Source: Plenodomus lindquistii (taxonomy: Eukaryota; Ascomycota; Dothideomycetes; Pleosporales; Leptosphaeriaceae). Taken from it: a DNA stretch of 64,000 nt. The stretch is from the NCBI GenBank assembly GCA_025504975.1, contig JANUWI010000015.1, positions 682,001 to 746,000 of the forward strand, written 5' to 3'. The stretch's first letter is position 1. The number at the start of each line of letters is the position of its first letter. Under the pieces are notes generated by a model. The model did no database searches and was not told the DNA's origin. It worked only from the letters and a program-made list of their open reading frames with translations. Both the position numbers and the translations under genes were made by a program. Below, piece after piece: positions 38,201 to 51,341 of this stretch.

Positions 38201-38405
38201 TATAAAAGCATAGGCAATTATAGAAGTATTTATAGATTATATAAATTAAACCTCTAGAGTAAAATACTATATAAAAAGCTAGTTTTTTATATATAAAGTA
38301 GAACTATAGTGTTTCTGCTAACTAAAGCGCGCCTATTTAAACTTAGCGCTAGTAGAGTAGCTCTAGAGCTCTAATAGCTAGAGGTTATAGGTTTAATCTA
38401 TAATA
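38201..38405 (-). repeat. LTR-3 5' LTR (205 bp)
   Basis: The partner of 29660-29864; it begins TATAAAAGCATAGGC and ends TTTAATCTATAATA on the + strand. It is followed by six As and GTTAGTTCTAG, where Gypsy-2 resumes. Confidence 0.88.
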
Positions 38406-40860
38406 AAAAAAGTTAGTTCTAGATTAAATAGTTATTTTTTTAAATATTTTTTTTATTATATTTTTTAAAAATCTAGTTAATTTTATATAGGCTAGTAGTA
38501 AAGAACTTATTTTTTTTTCTTTTTATATTAAAATAGAAGGTATTAGTAAAAATAATAGTAACTTAAAAACTATAAAAGGTTTTAAAAAGTTTTTAGAGTA
38601 GGTCTAGTTTTTATATCTCTAGAAAGATATTCTAGTATTATAGAGCTTTAAAAATTCCCTAAATATAATTAATAAAAAAGTATAGGCTACTAGTTTTTTA
38701 ATATAACTTTTTTTTTATAGAGCATTTTATTTTTTAATATTAAAAGTAACGTGCTTTTTTAGTATTCTTTAATAGAGTTATATAAAAATTAAAAAAGTAG
38801 AGATATAAATTTTAAAGTAAATAGCTAGCTACTATAACTAGAATCTATCTATATCTAGTAGAATTTTAAACTTTTTTAACTATTATATTCTAATAATTAT
38901 ATTCTAAGCTTCTAGATCTAGTATAATAAATAAATAGTTTAGAATTTTTTATATATTTATAATTATATAGAGATAGATATATTCTATAACTAATAAAAAA
39001 ATTTAGTTTTTAAACTCTTTTACTATTACTAGGTAGAGTAATTTTAAAACTTTAGTTTAAAATAAAAAAAATAAAAAAAAATAATACATAAATTTAAAAA
39101 AATATTTTTAAACACTAGTATTAATAAATAATAGTAGTTTTATACCTATACCTAGGTTATATAAAATAGTAGATATAAAAAAATAGAAACTTTAAAATAG
39201 TTTTAAAAAATTAAAGTTTAATAAGTTATACTTTTAACTTAATTCTAAATAGTATAATACTTTTAAAACTATTTATTTTTTATTTAATTTTTTTTCTAGG
39301 TCTAGTACTTTAGTAGCGTTATAATATTAGTTAGAGTAATTTTTAATTATAATTTTTTTTATTTATAGTAATAGATATTTATTAGCGTATTATTCTAGCT
39401 TACTATAGTTATAGTAGTTATCTAGTGCCTTTTTAAAAGCTAGAGTAGCTATTATTTACTATAAAAGTACTATAGTAAATTATAGAAAAGTTTAAAAAGC
39501 TATATATAGTACTATATTTTCTAAAGTTTTTTTTTAAAAAGTATCTAAACTAGGTTATACTATAATTCTAGCTTAGAACTTAGTAGTACTATTATAAAAA
39601 AAGTTCTAATAATATATATCTTTTAGGTAGGTTTTTTTTTATATTAAAAATAGTAAAGTACTTTATTATATTTAGAAAATAGTTATTCTAGGTATATTTA
39701 AACCTTTAACTAGAAATATATAGGCTAGAAGTTATTTTTACCTATATATAGTAAATCTATTCTAAATATAGTATATATTTTTTTATAATATAGCTTAAAA
39801 AATATACTTTAAAAGTAAAAAAAAATTAATTTTTTTATATATAGTTAGTTAAAAGTATTACGTACTTTAGATTATTTATTATTTATAATAAAGTATTTAT
39901 TAAGCGTAGCTACTATAGCTTCTATAAAAAAAAATAGTTAGTTTTATTATTAAATATATATTAGAGTTTAAAATACTTTTTAGCTAGACTAGAAATACTA
40001 CTCTAGACAAGTACTATATAAGTATATTTAGAATAGTAGTAGTTACTATTAATTTTAAATTAATCTAGTATTAAAGCTTTCTATTATCTATAAATAAAGT
40101 TCTTTTTATTTAATAGTTTAGAGATAGAAAGAGTACGCTCTAATAAACGTAGCTTTTTAAAAATATAAAAAAAGGCTTTAGAAAATAATCTAGTTAACTA
40201 GTAATATTAATAAGTTTAAAAGTTTTTAATATAAAATAGAGGTAAGTCTAGAAATAGAGTTAGATAAAGTTTTTTTTTTTTAATAAATTTTATTTTAGTT
40301 TATAGAGCTACTAACTTAGCGCGTAGCTAGGCTATTATTTCTATAGTATTATTAAAAATTATAGTTAGTAGATCTTTAAGTTTTACTAAAATAGGTCTAG
40401 CTTTTATTTAATTTTAATTATCTTTTAATTAGCTAGTATTAGTATTTTTTATATTTTAAATATTTAATAAATTTATAGGCCTTTTATAAAAGCTAGTTAT
40501 TTTCTTCTATTTTTTAAAAAGTAGAATTTATTATCTATTAATAGAGATAGGTATTAGCTTTACTTCTAATTTTACTAGATTATTAGTAGTCTCTAAGTTT
40601 TTACTTTAGCGCTATTTAATATAACTTTTTTAAAAGTAATCTAAATTAGTAATACTATAAAAGTTTAAACTTATAAACTTTAGTTAACTAGAGATTTTTA
40701 AAATCTATTTTTAGAATTATTAATAGATTTATTAGTATTAATTAGAGCTAGAACTAGAAATGTTTTAGAGGCTAGTTAACTAAAAGATTTAAATAATTTC
40801 TTTAAATAAATTAGTAATATTATATAGGCTATTACTAGTAAAGAAATAATTTTTTTATAA

Positions 40861-41272
40861 TATAATAGCTTAAAAATATAAAGTACTAAAAGAGATTTAA
40901 ATTAGTTTAAAAGTTTATAGAAATACGCGTAAATTAAAAAGCTAAATAAATTATATTATTATAGACTTTAAATAAAAGGATAAAAAAATTATATATTTAT
41001 AGTTTTATTAAAGAAATAAGCTATATAGAGTAGAACTTAGTAGTAGTTCTAGACTTTTATAAAGTTTTTTTTTTCTACTATATTAGCACGTAGGTAATAG
41101 TAGAGTAAAATTTTTATAGAATCTAGACTAGGTATAGTATAGAGGTAGTTTAGGTAAAAATTAGTATAGTTTTTTATTTTTAATAAGCTTATATAAAGAA
41201 AAATAGAGGTAGTTTATAAAAAAGCTTTTATAGCTAAAAGTTATTATTATAATAGAATATAGCTTTATTTTA
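40861..41272 (-). repeat. Gypsy-2 5' LTR
   Basis: The reverse complement of the gypsy LTR, about 412 bp. Its outer end reads CTTTATTTTA instead of CTTTATTACA, and it abuts gypsy-internal sequence directly, so the end may be altered by recombination. Confidence 0.85.
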
Positions 41273-41745
41273 AGTAGCATTTTATAATTTTAAAAGCTTT
41301 ACTATATAAGCTATACTAGCTAATAAAAATAAAATAAAAAAATTTAAAACTAAACTAGTAGATATAAAAGCTATAGCTAGTTTAGCTATAAAAATATTAG
41401 CTTTAATAGTATAAATAGTAACTATATAGATTACTAGCTTTAGTATAACTTATATAATACTAGTATACTACTATATATAATAGAAAAAATTTTAGAGTCT
41501 ATATAAAAAGATTTTAAATTTATACTTAAAAATAAAGTTTTTTTAAAAAAACGTAGTAGCTTTAGCTATTACTCTTTCTAGAAAAGCTTTAGATTTTTTT
41601 AGTAATAAAAAAAAATATAGGCCTATTTATAGACTTAATAGAAAATTGTTAAAGTATAAAAATACTAAAAACTTTAAATTAAATAAAATATATAACGCTT
41701 TTAATAGTAAAATAGAAGTTAAAAAGTTATAGTAGTAAATAGATG
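41273..41745 (-). mobile_element. Truncated gypsy internal fragment
   Basis: About 470 bp aligns with Gypsy-2 internal sequence at about 25,992-26,455 in the same orientation (shared AGTAG.ATTTTATAATTTTAAA at the start and AGTAGTAAATAGAT at the end). It lacks the roughly 540 bp that should separate it from a 3' LTR. It is a leftover of a fourth gypsy copy, or a by-product of recombination at the Gypsy-2 LTR. Confidence 0.75.
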
Positions 41746-42703
41746 TTATAATCTTTTTATAATAAAAAAAAACTATAGACTATAAATAGATAATATAGCG
41801 CTAGTTTAATAGGCAGCTCTAGAATATTACGTATTATATAACTAATAGCTATAATAGTATCTATTATAGCTAGTAATAGATATATATAATAGCTAGTAAT
41901 AAATATATATAATAACTAATAGTAAATATATATACTAGCTAATAATAAATATAATAGCTTCTATTATAGCTATTAAATAAGTATATAGAAATATTAAAAT
42001 GTTTTTCTAGTAGATTATATTTACTTTATATAAATAAGTAAGTAATATATTTAGTTATTTTAAATATACTTATTACTTTTTTTAGAAGCGTATTTTTACT
42101 ATTTTAGTAGTAAACTACCTCTATCTATATATAATACCTATTTTTAAAAACTAACTTTTATATTTTTTTTAATACTAGCTACTTTATATTATAGCTATTT
42201 AAAAAGATCTTTATATTTTAAACACTTTTAAATAAGTAATATTTTTATAAATACTCTAGATATTTTAACTACTAGCTACTCTAGTACTTGCGTAGCTAAG
42301 CTTAACTTCTACTTTAAAAAAAAAGCTAAGCTTAAAATATAAATTCTCTAGTATAATTATTATTTCTATATTAAATAAAATAAAATTAATAATAATAACT
42401 AAATTTTAATTATAACTAGCTTTATAAAAAAAGATACTAAAAAGTAAATTACTTTATTTTTTTGTAAATATATAGATAAAAACGTTATAGATACTAAAAA
42501 TGCTAATCTAATTAAAAATTAGAATATATTTAAAACTAAACTCTAAATAATTTTTTTTTCTTTTAAAGAATTAATTATTACTAAAGAAAAAATCTAAATA
42601 TTATAATAAACTAAGTCTACTATAGACTATATAATAATATTTTAGTAATACTAAAAATAATTTAACTAAAATAATAAAGTATTAATATATATATATAAGT
42701 AAT
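41746..42703. other. RIP-mutated spacer with AT-rich tandem units
   Basis: From about 41,845 to 41,985 the sequence repeats units like TAGCTAGTAATAGATATATA and AATAAATATATATAA with variations. The rest is AT-rich with no LTR and no family that I can name; a protein-like frame near 42,290-42,500 is too decayed to assign. It ends at the Copia-2 5' LTR. Confidence 0.5.
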
Positions 42704-42892
42704 TGTTATAGAGTATATATACTAAGCCTATATTTAGAGTATAGTTATATATAGTAAGCTTTATAAAGCATCTATATAAATAGAGTAGAATATATTTTTA
42801 CTAAAATTTTAGTTATAAATAGTATGCTTTTTTAAGTATTTTGTATATAGTAATGTATTTTCTAATTACTTTTAAATCTACTCTCTATAATA
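42704..42892 (+). repeat. Copia-2 5' LTR (189 bp)
   Basis: It starts with an unmutated TGTTATAGAG and ends CTCTATAATA. It aligns gap-free by eye with 51342-51530, apart from transitions. Confidence 0.88.
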
Positions 42893-42905
42893 GTTATAAG
42901 CCTAG
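42893..42905 (+). promoter_or_regulatory. Copia-2 primer binding site, half-tRNA initiator-Met type
   Basis: GTTATAAGCCTAG is identical to the primer site of Copia-1 and sits in the same place, immediately after the LTR. It would be complementary to the initiator tRNA-Met anticodon region if two RIP changes are reversed. Confidence 0.65.
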
Positions 42906-43610
42906 CTTTTTTAGACTTCTAGAAATATTCTCTTCTATACGCTTAAAAGAGCTTTAAAAAAAGTAATTTAGAAAAACTAATTTATCTATTTAGTATTACT
43001 TTTACAAGCTTTATAGCTAAATTATTTATAATCTCTAAAAAGAAGTATATATTTACTATAAAAGAGTAATAGCTAGCCTAGTATATCTAGCTCTAGTTCT
43101 ACGTAATAAATAGAGCTCTCTAGAAAAAGATTAATCTAGATAGTACTATTAATACTTTTAATATTATTAGCTTCTAGCTATAAAAACTAATACCTATAAA
43201 TAATATAATAATTACTATAGAGCTTTATAAAAGCTATATCTAGAACTACTAGATTAAATTTAGTAACTAGAGCGCTAAAGCTGTTTATATATAATATATA
43301 TAGAACTAGATATAGTAAATAGTTAATTTAGAGCTTATAGTACTAGTAATAATAACGTTTATTTAATAGAAAAAATTAATACTCTAGTTATTTATAAAAT
43401 TATTAAAGTATAAATTTATTTCTACTAATTATATAATAATAAATATTATATGCTTCTAGTATAAAGTATACTTTAATAAAGTTTACTAGAAAAAAATAAA
43501 TTTTTATAACTAGTTTTAAAACTAGTATAATCTATATATAAAAGTATAAATATATAGTATTACTAAAATTAAAAAGTAGTTTATAATTTAGAATTTTTTT
43601 AAAACTTTAT

Positions 43611-44026
43611 TATAATAAAGCTATATTCTATTATAATAATAACTTTTAGCTATAGAAGCCTTTTTATAACCTACCTCTATTTTTTTCTATATAAGCTTAT
43701 TAAAAATAGAAGACTATACTAACTTCTATCTAAACTACTTTTATACTATACCTAGTTTAGATTCTATAAAGATTTCTACTTTACTATTACCTATATACTA
43801 ATATAGTAGAGAAAAAAAAAAACTTTATAAAAGCCTAGAACTACTACTAAATTCTACTTAATATAGCTTACTTTTTTAATAGAACTATAAAAGTATAATT
43901 TTTTTATTTTTTTATATAAAGTTTATAAAAATATAATTTATTTAGCTTTTTAATTTACGCGCACTTTTATATATTTTTAAACTAATTTTAACGCCTTTTA
44001 GTACTTTATATTTTTAAACTATTATA
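43611..44026 (+). repeat. Gypsy-3 5' LTR
   Basis: It starts TATAATAAAGC (TG changed to TA), ends CTATTATA and is about 416 bp. It is followed by TTATAAAAAAATTATT, the RIP version of the Gypsy-1 internal start. Confidence 0.9.
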
Positions 44027-47000
44027 TTATAAAAAAATTATTTTTTTACTAGTAATAGCCTATATAATATTACTAATTTATTTAAAAAAATTATTTAAAT
44101 TTCTTAGTTAACTAGCCTCTAAAACTTTTCTAGTTCTAGCTCTAATTAACGCTAATAGATCTATTAATAATTCTAAAACTAGATTTTAAAAATCTCTAGT
44201 TAACTAAAGTCTATAGATTTAGACTTCTATAGTATTACTAGCTTAGATTACTTTTAAAAAAGTTGCGTTAGATAGCGCTAAAGTAGAGATTTAGAGACTA
44301 CTAATAATTTAGTAGAATTAGAAACAAAGCTAATACCTATCTCTATTAATAGATAATAAATTCTACTTTTTAAAAAATAAAAGAAAATAACTAGCTTTTA
44401 TAGAAAGCTTATAAACTTATTAAATATTTAAAATATAAAAGATAACTAATACTAGCTAATTAGAAAATAATTAGAGTTAAATAGAAATAAGACCTACTTT
44501 AGCAGAATCTAGAAATCTACTAACTATAATTTCTATTAATATTATAAAAATAATAGCCTAGCTACGCACTAAATTAGTAGCTTTATAAACTAAAATAAAA
44601 CTTATTAAAAAAAAAAACTTTATTTTACTTTATTTCTAGACTTACTTTTATTCTCTACTAAAAATTTTTAGATTTATTAATATTACTAGTTAACTAGATT
44701 ACTTTTTAAAGCTTTTTTTTATATTTTTAAAAAGCTACGTTTATTAGAGTGTACCCTTTCTATCTCTAAACTATTAGATAAAAAGAACTCTATTTATAGA
44801 TAATAAAAAGCTTTAATACTAGACTAATTTAAAATTAATAGTAACTACTATTATTCTAAACGTGCTTATATAGTACTAGTCTAGAGTAGTACTTTTAGTT
44901 TAGCTAAAAAGTATTTTAAGCTTTAATACCTATCTAATAATAAAGCTAACTATTTTTTTTTTATAAAAGCTATAATAGCTATATTTAATAGATACTTTAT
45001 TACTAGTAATAAATAGGCTAAGGCACGTAATACTTTTAACTAACTATATATAAAAAAAAATAAAACTTTTTTTACTTTTAAAATATATTTTTTAAACTAT
45101 ACTATAAAAAAATATATACTATATATAGAATAGATTTACTATATATAGATAAAAATAACTTCTAGCCTATATATTTCTAGTTAAAGGTTTAAATATACCT
45201 AGAATAACTTTTTTCTAGATATAATAGAGTACTTTACTATTTTTAATATAGAAAAAAAAACCTACTTAAAAAATATATATTATTAGAACTTTTTTTATAA
45301 TAGTACTACTAAGTTCTAAGCTAGAACTATAGTATAATCTAGTTTAAATACTTTTTAGAAAAAGATTTTAGAAAATATAGTACTATATATAGCTCTCTAA
45401 ACTTTTTTATAATCTACTATAGTATCTCTATAGTAAGTAATAGCTACTCTAGCTTCTAAAATAGTACTAGGTAACTACTATAACTATAGTAAACTAGAAT
45501 ACTATACTAATAAATATCTATTACTATAAATAAAAAAAATTATAATTAAAAATTATTTTAACTAATATTATAACGCTGCTAAAGTACTAGACCTAAAAAA
45601 AAATTAAATAGAAAATAAATAGTTCTAAAAATATTACGCTACTTAGAATTAAATTAAAAGTATAATTTATTAAACTTTAATTTTTTAAAGCTATTTTAAA
45701 ATTTTTAATTTTTTATAGCTACTATTTTATATAACCTAGGTGTAGGTGTAAAACTACTATTATTTATTAATACTAGCGCCTAAAAATATTTTTTTTTAAA
45801 TTTATATATATTTTTTTTTATTTTTTTTATTTTAAACTAAAGTCTAAAAACTACTCTATTTAGTAATAGTTAGAGCGTTTAAAGACTAAATCTTTTTACT
45901 AGTTATAGAATATATCTATCTTTATATAATTATAGATAGATAAAAAATTCTAAACTATCTATTTATTATACTTAATTTAAAAGCTTAGAATATAATTATT
46001 AGAATATAATAGTTAAAAAGGTTTAAAATTCTACTAGATATAAATAGGTTCTAGTTATAGTAGCTAGCTATTTACTTTAAAACTTATATCTCTACTTTTT
46101 TAATTTTTATATAACTTTATTAAAAAATACTAAAAAAGTACGTTACTTTTAATATTAAAAAATAAAATGCTTTATAGAAAAAGAAGTTATATTAAAAAAC
46201 TAGTAGTCTACACTTTTTAATTAATTATATTTATAGAATTTTTAAAGCCCTATAATACTAGAATATCTCTCTAGAGATATAAAAACTAGACCTGCTTTAA
46301 TAACTTTTTAAAACTCTTTTTAGTTTCTAAGTTACTATTATTTCTACTAATACCTTCTATTTTAATATAAAAAAAAATAAGTTTTTTACTACTAGTATAT
46401 ATAAAATTAACTAGATTTTTAAAAACTATAATAAAAAAAATGTCTAAAAAAATAACTATTTAATCTAAAACTAACTCTCTTTTTACTATTAATAGTATTA
46501 GAACGTATTTAGTTTATTAGCTATAGAGAAACTACTAGAATACTATTTATATAACTATAAAATTATTCTAAATAAATTTTTATTTAATAACTTTAGCCCT
46601 CTATATAAGTAAAATACTAAAGACTTAAAAGCTATTAAAAAGTATATTTAGAAAAACTTATAGAAAAGATTTATAGAGACTAGTTATAGCTTTTTTACTT
46701 TTTTTATTCTCTATATCTATAAATCTAATAAGTTACTTTATATCTATATTAACTACTATAAGTTTAACTAGCTTACCTAAAAAAACGCCTATTTAATTCT
46801 AAAAATAGATAACTTAATAATCTATTTAAATAAAGCTAAAATTTTTACTAAGTTTAATATTTAAGTAGCTTTTAATAAAATCTATATAGATCTAGAGTCT
46901 AAAAAATATACTACTTTCTATACCTACTATAAATTATATAAGTATAAAGTACTTTTTTTTAGCCTCTATAATAGCCTCTCTACCTATTAAAAGTATATAA

Positions 47001-50000
47001 ATAATATACTTATAGATTATTTAGATAATTTCTATATTACCTATTTAAATAATATTTTTATTTACTTTAAAAACGTCTAGAGCTACTAATAACACGTTAA
47101 GCTTGTTTTAGAAAAACTATAAAAAGTAGAACTATAAATAGTAATTAAAAAAAGTAAATTCTATATTATTTAAACTAAGTATTTAGAATACATTCTAACT
47201 AATAAAGGAATAGAGGTAAATCTAGAAAAAGTAGAAGTACTTTATAACTAGGTCTAATCTACTACTATAATAGGTATTAAGTTTTTTCTAAAGTTTACTA
47301 GATTCTATAGATAATTTATTTCTAAATTTTTATAAGTAGCTAAGCTAATAATAGCTCTATAAAGTCTTTTAACTCTATTTATATAAACTAAAAATTATTA
47401 AAATAGCTTTAAAAAGCTAAAGTCTTTACTTTTAGTAATTCTAGTTCTATACTACTTTAATTTTTATTATTATATAAAACTAGAAACTAATATTTTAAAT
47501 AGAGTAGTAGCTAGAATTATATTTTAAAAATATCTAGATAGTAAATAGTACTCTATAGCCTTTTATAGTAAAATACTTACTAAAGTAAAGCTTAATTAGA
47601 AAATATATAATAAAAAACTATTTATTATTATTACTACTTTTAAAAAATAGAAAGCTAAACTAATTTTAGTTAAGTACTAGATTTAAATATATACTAATTA
47701 TTAATTTTTAGAATACTTTATAAAGAGAAAAAGTTTTAAATTAATAATAAACTAACTAGACTAAGTTTATAGCTATTTTTAACTTCTAAATTAAAAATAC
47801 TTTTAGTAAAAGTAATAAACACGTAGATAGTTTTAGTTAATAATAATAAAATATTAAAAATTTTAAAGTAGCTTAGTAAAATAATTATTTTTTAGTTTTT
47901 TTTAACCTAGCTAGGCTATATAGCTATATTAACTTTAAACTAATAAAAGAATATCTAAAGTTCTTTTTATAAATAACTATTATTTTTTTCTAACTAATTT
48001 TAATAATATTACTAAATTTTTTAGAGCTAATAGAAGCACTATTAAAAAAAAACTAATAGTTTTTTAAAAAAAAATACTTTTTACTATTTTTCTAGTATTA
48101 AATAGATAATACACTTTTTTGTTATAAAAACTATTTTTATATTTTTTTAAACTTTTAATTTTATATAAAACTTTCTAGACACGTATATAATTAAATATCT
48201 ATAGATTATTCTAGTACTATAAAAGATTACTAGTTATTTATATTATAATACTACTAGAAAAAAATAGAAGCTATTTATAAATAGTACGTACGTAACTACG
48301 TTACCTACTAAAAAGTTTATTTAAAATAAACTTAAATACTAAACTTTTTTTACTTTTTACTAATTCTATAGTAATCTATATAATATTTTATAATAAATTT
48401 TAAATTATTCTCTAAAAACTAATATAGCTATAATTAGATTCTAGTAATTATTAATTAACTTTTTAAATAAATAATTATAATATTATACTATAATATAACT
48501 AATATTTAAAATTTTATTTAATTATTTATATACTAGGTATACTAGTTTAAATATACTTTTAAAAATATTATTTTTAACTATAGTATTTTATTTATTTTCT
48601 AATTCTAGTCTAAATTTTATTAGATTATAGGTATTAAAATATAACTCTCTACTATTTATTATAAATAAACTAATAGCTAAACTAATATTCTTAATAAATA
48701 TATTAACTAATATCTATAGCTATTTATAATATACTACTAGATTAACTAAACTAAACTTTTTTTATTTATAAACTATACCTAAATAATATTTTTATATATA
48801 TTAATAGAAATAGCTTTATACTAGCTTTTATATAGTTTTAAACTCTAATAGAGCTAGAACTAGTACTATTTAAAAGTAGCTAATTTTATTAAAAAATTTA
48901 ACTACTAAAAAGTTTATAATTTAGCTATTTAAATATATAATATTTAAAAATAAGCTAATAGAAATATAAAAAAAGTATAAAACTAAATATATTTTACTAT
49001 TAACGTCTATTAATATTTTATTAACTAGAAAATAGAAAATAAAGTCTATTTCTTTACTACTAATCTAGTAACTATAAAACTTAGCTAAAAATTATTTAAA
49101 TTATAAAAAAGTTCTTTTAAAAATTTTAAATAGATTAGGTATTTCTATAGATTTAAACTTTTTTTAGGCTTTAAAATATATAATATATTTATATCTAATA
49201 TTCTTTATAAAAACTCTAATAACTTTTTACTAGAATAAAAAGCTTTAAAGCTACTAGCTACCTCTATATAAAATATAAAAAAATAGAAAATTAAAAGAAT
49301 TTTACTAGTAAATTTATTTAAAATAAACTAAAATATAGAGCTAGCTAGGTAGAATATAATTTAGATTTAATTTAGTATCTAGTTTCTAACTTTATAAACT
49401 TTTTTTATAAACTATAAAATTATTACTAAAAGTATTTTTATTATTTAAAACCTTTCTAGGTACTAGATAGATAGTTTTAAATATAAAATAAAAAGTAAAA
49501 AATATATTATAGTTAGTAAATAATTATATTTTATAAATTTAATAGTTTTTTTATTTTTAATATATAAAAATTATAGCTAATATATAAAACTAGTATATAG
49601 CTTTTACTAATAAAATCTTTAGCCTAGTAAACTAACTATTATAAATAAATATAAAAGCTTTTTAAAATCTATTTCTTTACTATTATAACTTTTTAACTTT
49701 TATTTTACTATTAAAAGTATTATATACTTTATTTAATTTAAAGTTTTTAGTATTTTTATATTTTAAAAACTTTTTATTAAATTTATAAATAAGCTTATAT
49801 TTTATTTTACTGCTAGAAAAACCTAGAGCTTTTCTAGAAAAAGTAGTAGCTAAAGCTACTATATTTTTTTAAAAAAGCTATATTTTCTAGCGTAAGTCTA
49901 AAACTTTTTTATATAAATTTTAAAGCTTTTTTTATTATATATAGTAGTTTACTAGTATTATATTAGTAACGCTAAAGCTAGTAATTTATATAGTTACTAT

Positions 50001-50690
50001 TTATACTATAAAAGCTAATATTTTTATAGCTAAGCTAGCTATAGCTTTTATATTTACTAGCTTAATTTAAAACTTTTTTATTTTATTTTTATTAGCTAGT
50101 ATAGCCTATATAGTAAAGCTTTTAAAATTATAAAGCGCTACTATAATTTAGTTATATTCTAGTTTTATATATATAAATATCTAAAAAAGTTAAAAAAAGC
50201 TTTAAACTAGTAAAAAAAAATAGCTATTTACTAGTTTATACTTTTTATTTAAAAGTATATAATAAATATACTTTTTTAAACCTACTAATTTAAATAAATA
50301 TATAAAGTTAAATTTACTATAGAACTAGGCCTAGATAAAGTATAAATAAAAAATCTAATAGATTAAAAAATATATATCTAAAAATATAAAAATAGATATT
50401 TTTATAAAAGCTATTTAGTATTAGTATTAGAGGTAATAATAAGTAGTAATAGAGTATATATAATAAAAATATAAAGTATAAAAAAGTAAAAAAAATTATA
50501 ATATTTAAAAAATTATTATATTCTACTAAAGTAACTACTAGATTTAGTAGTTATTATAATAATTATTAATAAATAGTAAATAAAAAATTATATTTACTTT
50601 AATAAAATAATAATTCTAAAATAGATTTTATATAGAGGTTATATAAAGAATATATAGATATAAAACTATTTAATTTAAAGTAAAAAGTAA

Positions 50691-51107
50691 TATAATAAAG
50701 CTATATTCTATTATAATAATAACTTTTAGCTATAAAAGCTTTTTTATAAGCTACTTCTATTTTTCTTTATATAAGTTTATTAAAAATAGAAAACTATACT
50801 AATTTCTACCTAAACTACTTTTATACTATATTTAGTTTAGATTTTATAGAAATTTTTACTCTACTATTACCTACGTGCTAATATAGTAAAAGAAAAAAAA
50901 AAACTTTATAAAAGTCTAGAACTACTTTTAAATTCTATTTTATATAGCTTAGTTTTTTAATAGAACTATAAAAGTATAATTTTTTTATCTTTTTATATAA
51001 AGTTTATAAAAATATAATCTATTTAGCTTTTTAATCTACGTGTACTTCTATATACCTTTAAACTAATTTAAATATTTTTTAGTACTTTATATTTTTAAGC
51101 TATTATA
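50691..51107 (+). repeat. Gypsy-3 3' LTR
   Basis: A 417 bp LTR starting TATAATAAAGC and ending GCTATTATA, preceded by the mutated polypurine tract AAAGTAAAAAGTAA. After it, 234 bp of Copia-2 internal DNA leads to the Copia-2 3' LTR. Confidence 0.9.
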
Positions 51108-51341
51108 AAAAAGTATTTTTAAATATAGTACTAGATTATAGGCTACTATAGCTTTAACTATAATATTTAATTTATTAAAATATATATATAGTAGTAGTAG
51201 TTAAATATTTATTTAATTAAATATTTAATACTATAGTAATTATAAAAGAACTAGGTATAATACTTATATATACTAGAAAAATTTAAAAAGTACTTTTAAA
51301 TTAAATATAAACTTTATAGTAGTAAAGTTAGATATTAATAG

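Larger units (their letters stand above)
29660..38405 (-). mobile_element. LTR-3: different Ty3/gypsy-type element nested in Gypsy-2
   Basis: The element is bounded by two 205 bp LTRs (29660-29864, 38201-38405) unlike those of the other families. Gypsy-2 sequence flanks it on both sides: eight As precede it and six follow, where the intact gypsy has nine bases (RIP-mutated AGAGAAAAA), so a five-base duplication of As is implied. The minus-strand reverse-transcriptase block reads YLDNVLIYS (YLDN at 33928-33939), typical of Ty3/gypsy enzymes. A polypurine tract AAAAAAAGGGATAG adjoins the 3' LTR (29865-29878, minus). Without the MITE it is about 8.0 kb. All frames are closed by RIP stops. Confidence 0.88.
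25031..41272 (-). mobile_element. Gypsy-2: second copy of the same gypsy family, minus strand, hosting LTR-3
   Basis: The LTRs (25031-25444 and 40861-41272) are reverse complements of the Gypsy-1 LTR. Removing LTR-3 and its five-base duplication leaves 7491 bp, matching Gypsy-1. The minus-strand reverse-transcriptase block reads YLDNIFIYS around 29067-29093. Internal sequence after the 5' LTR (40860 downward) reads TTATAAAAAAATTATT, aligning with Gypsy-1 at 16478. Flanking five-mers (TAGAT left, AGTAG right) do not match, and the right side abuts another gypsy fragment, so the right edge may have been rearranged. RIP is heavier than in Gypsy-1. Confidence 0.9.
43611..51107 (+). mobile_element. 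Gypsy-3: third gypsy copy, inserted in Copia-2
   Basis: The element is 7497 bp with LTRs at 43611-44026 and 50691-51107. It aligns along its length with Gypsy-1, but many CC, CT and GG words kept in Gypsy-1 are lost here (for example ATCCCTCTGC in Gypsy-1 is ATTTTTTTAC here), so RIP went further. The reverse-transcriptase block reads YLNNIFIY at 47042-47065 (both Asp codons changed to Asn). Flanking bases (TTTAT left, AAAAA right) do not form a clear duplication. No frame is intact. Confidence 0.92.
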
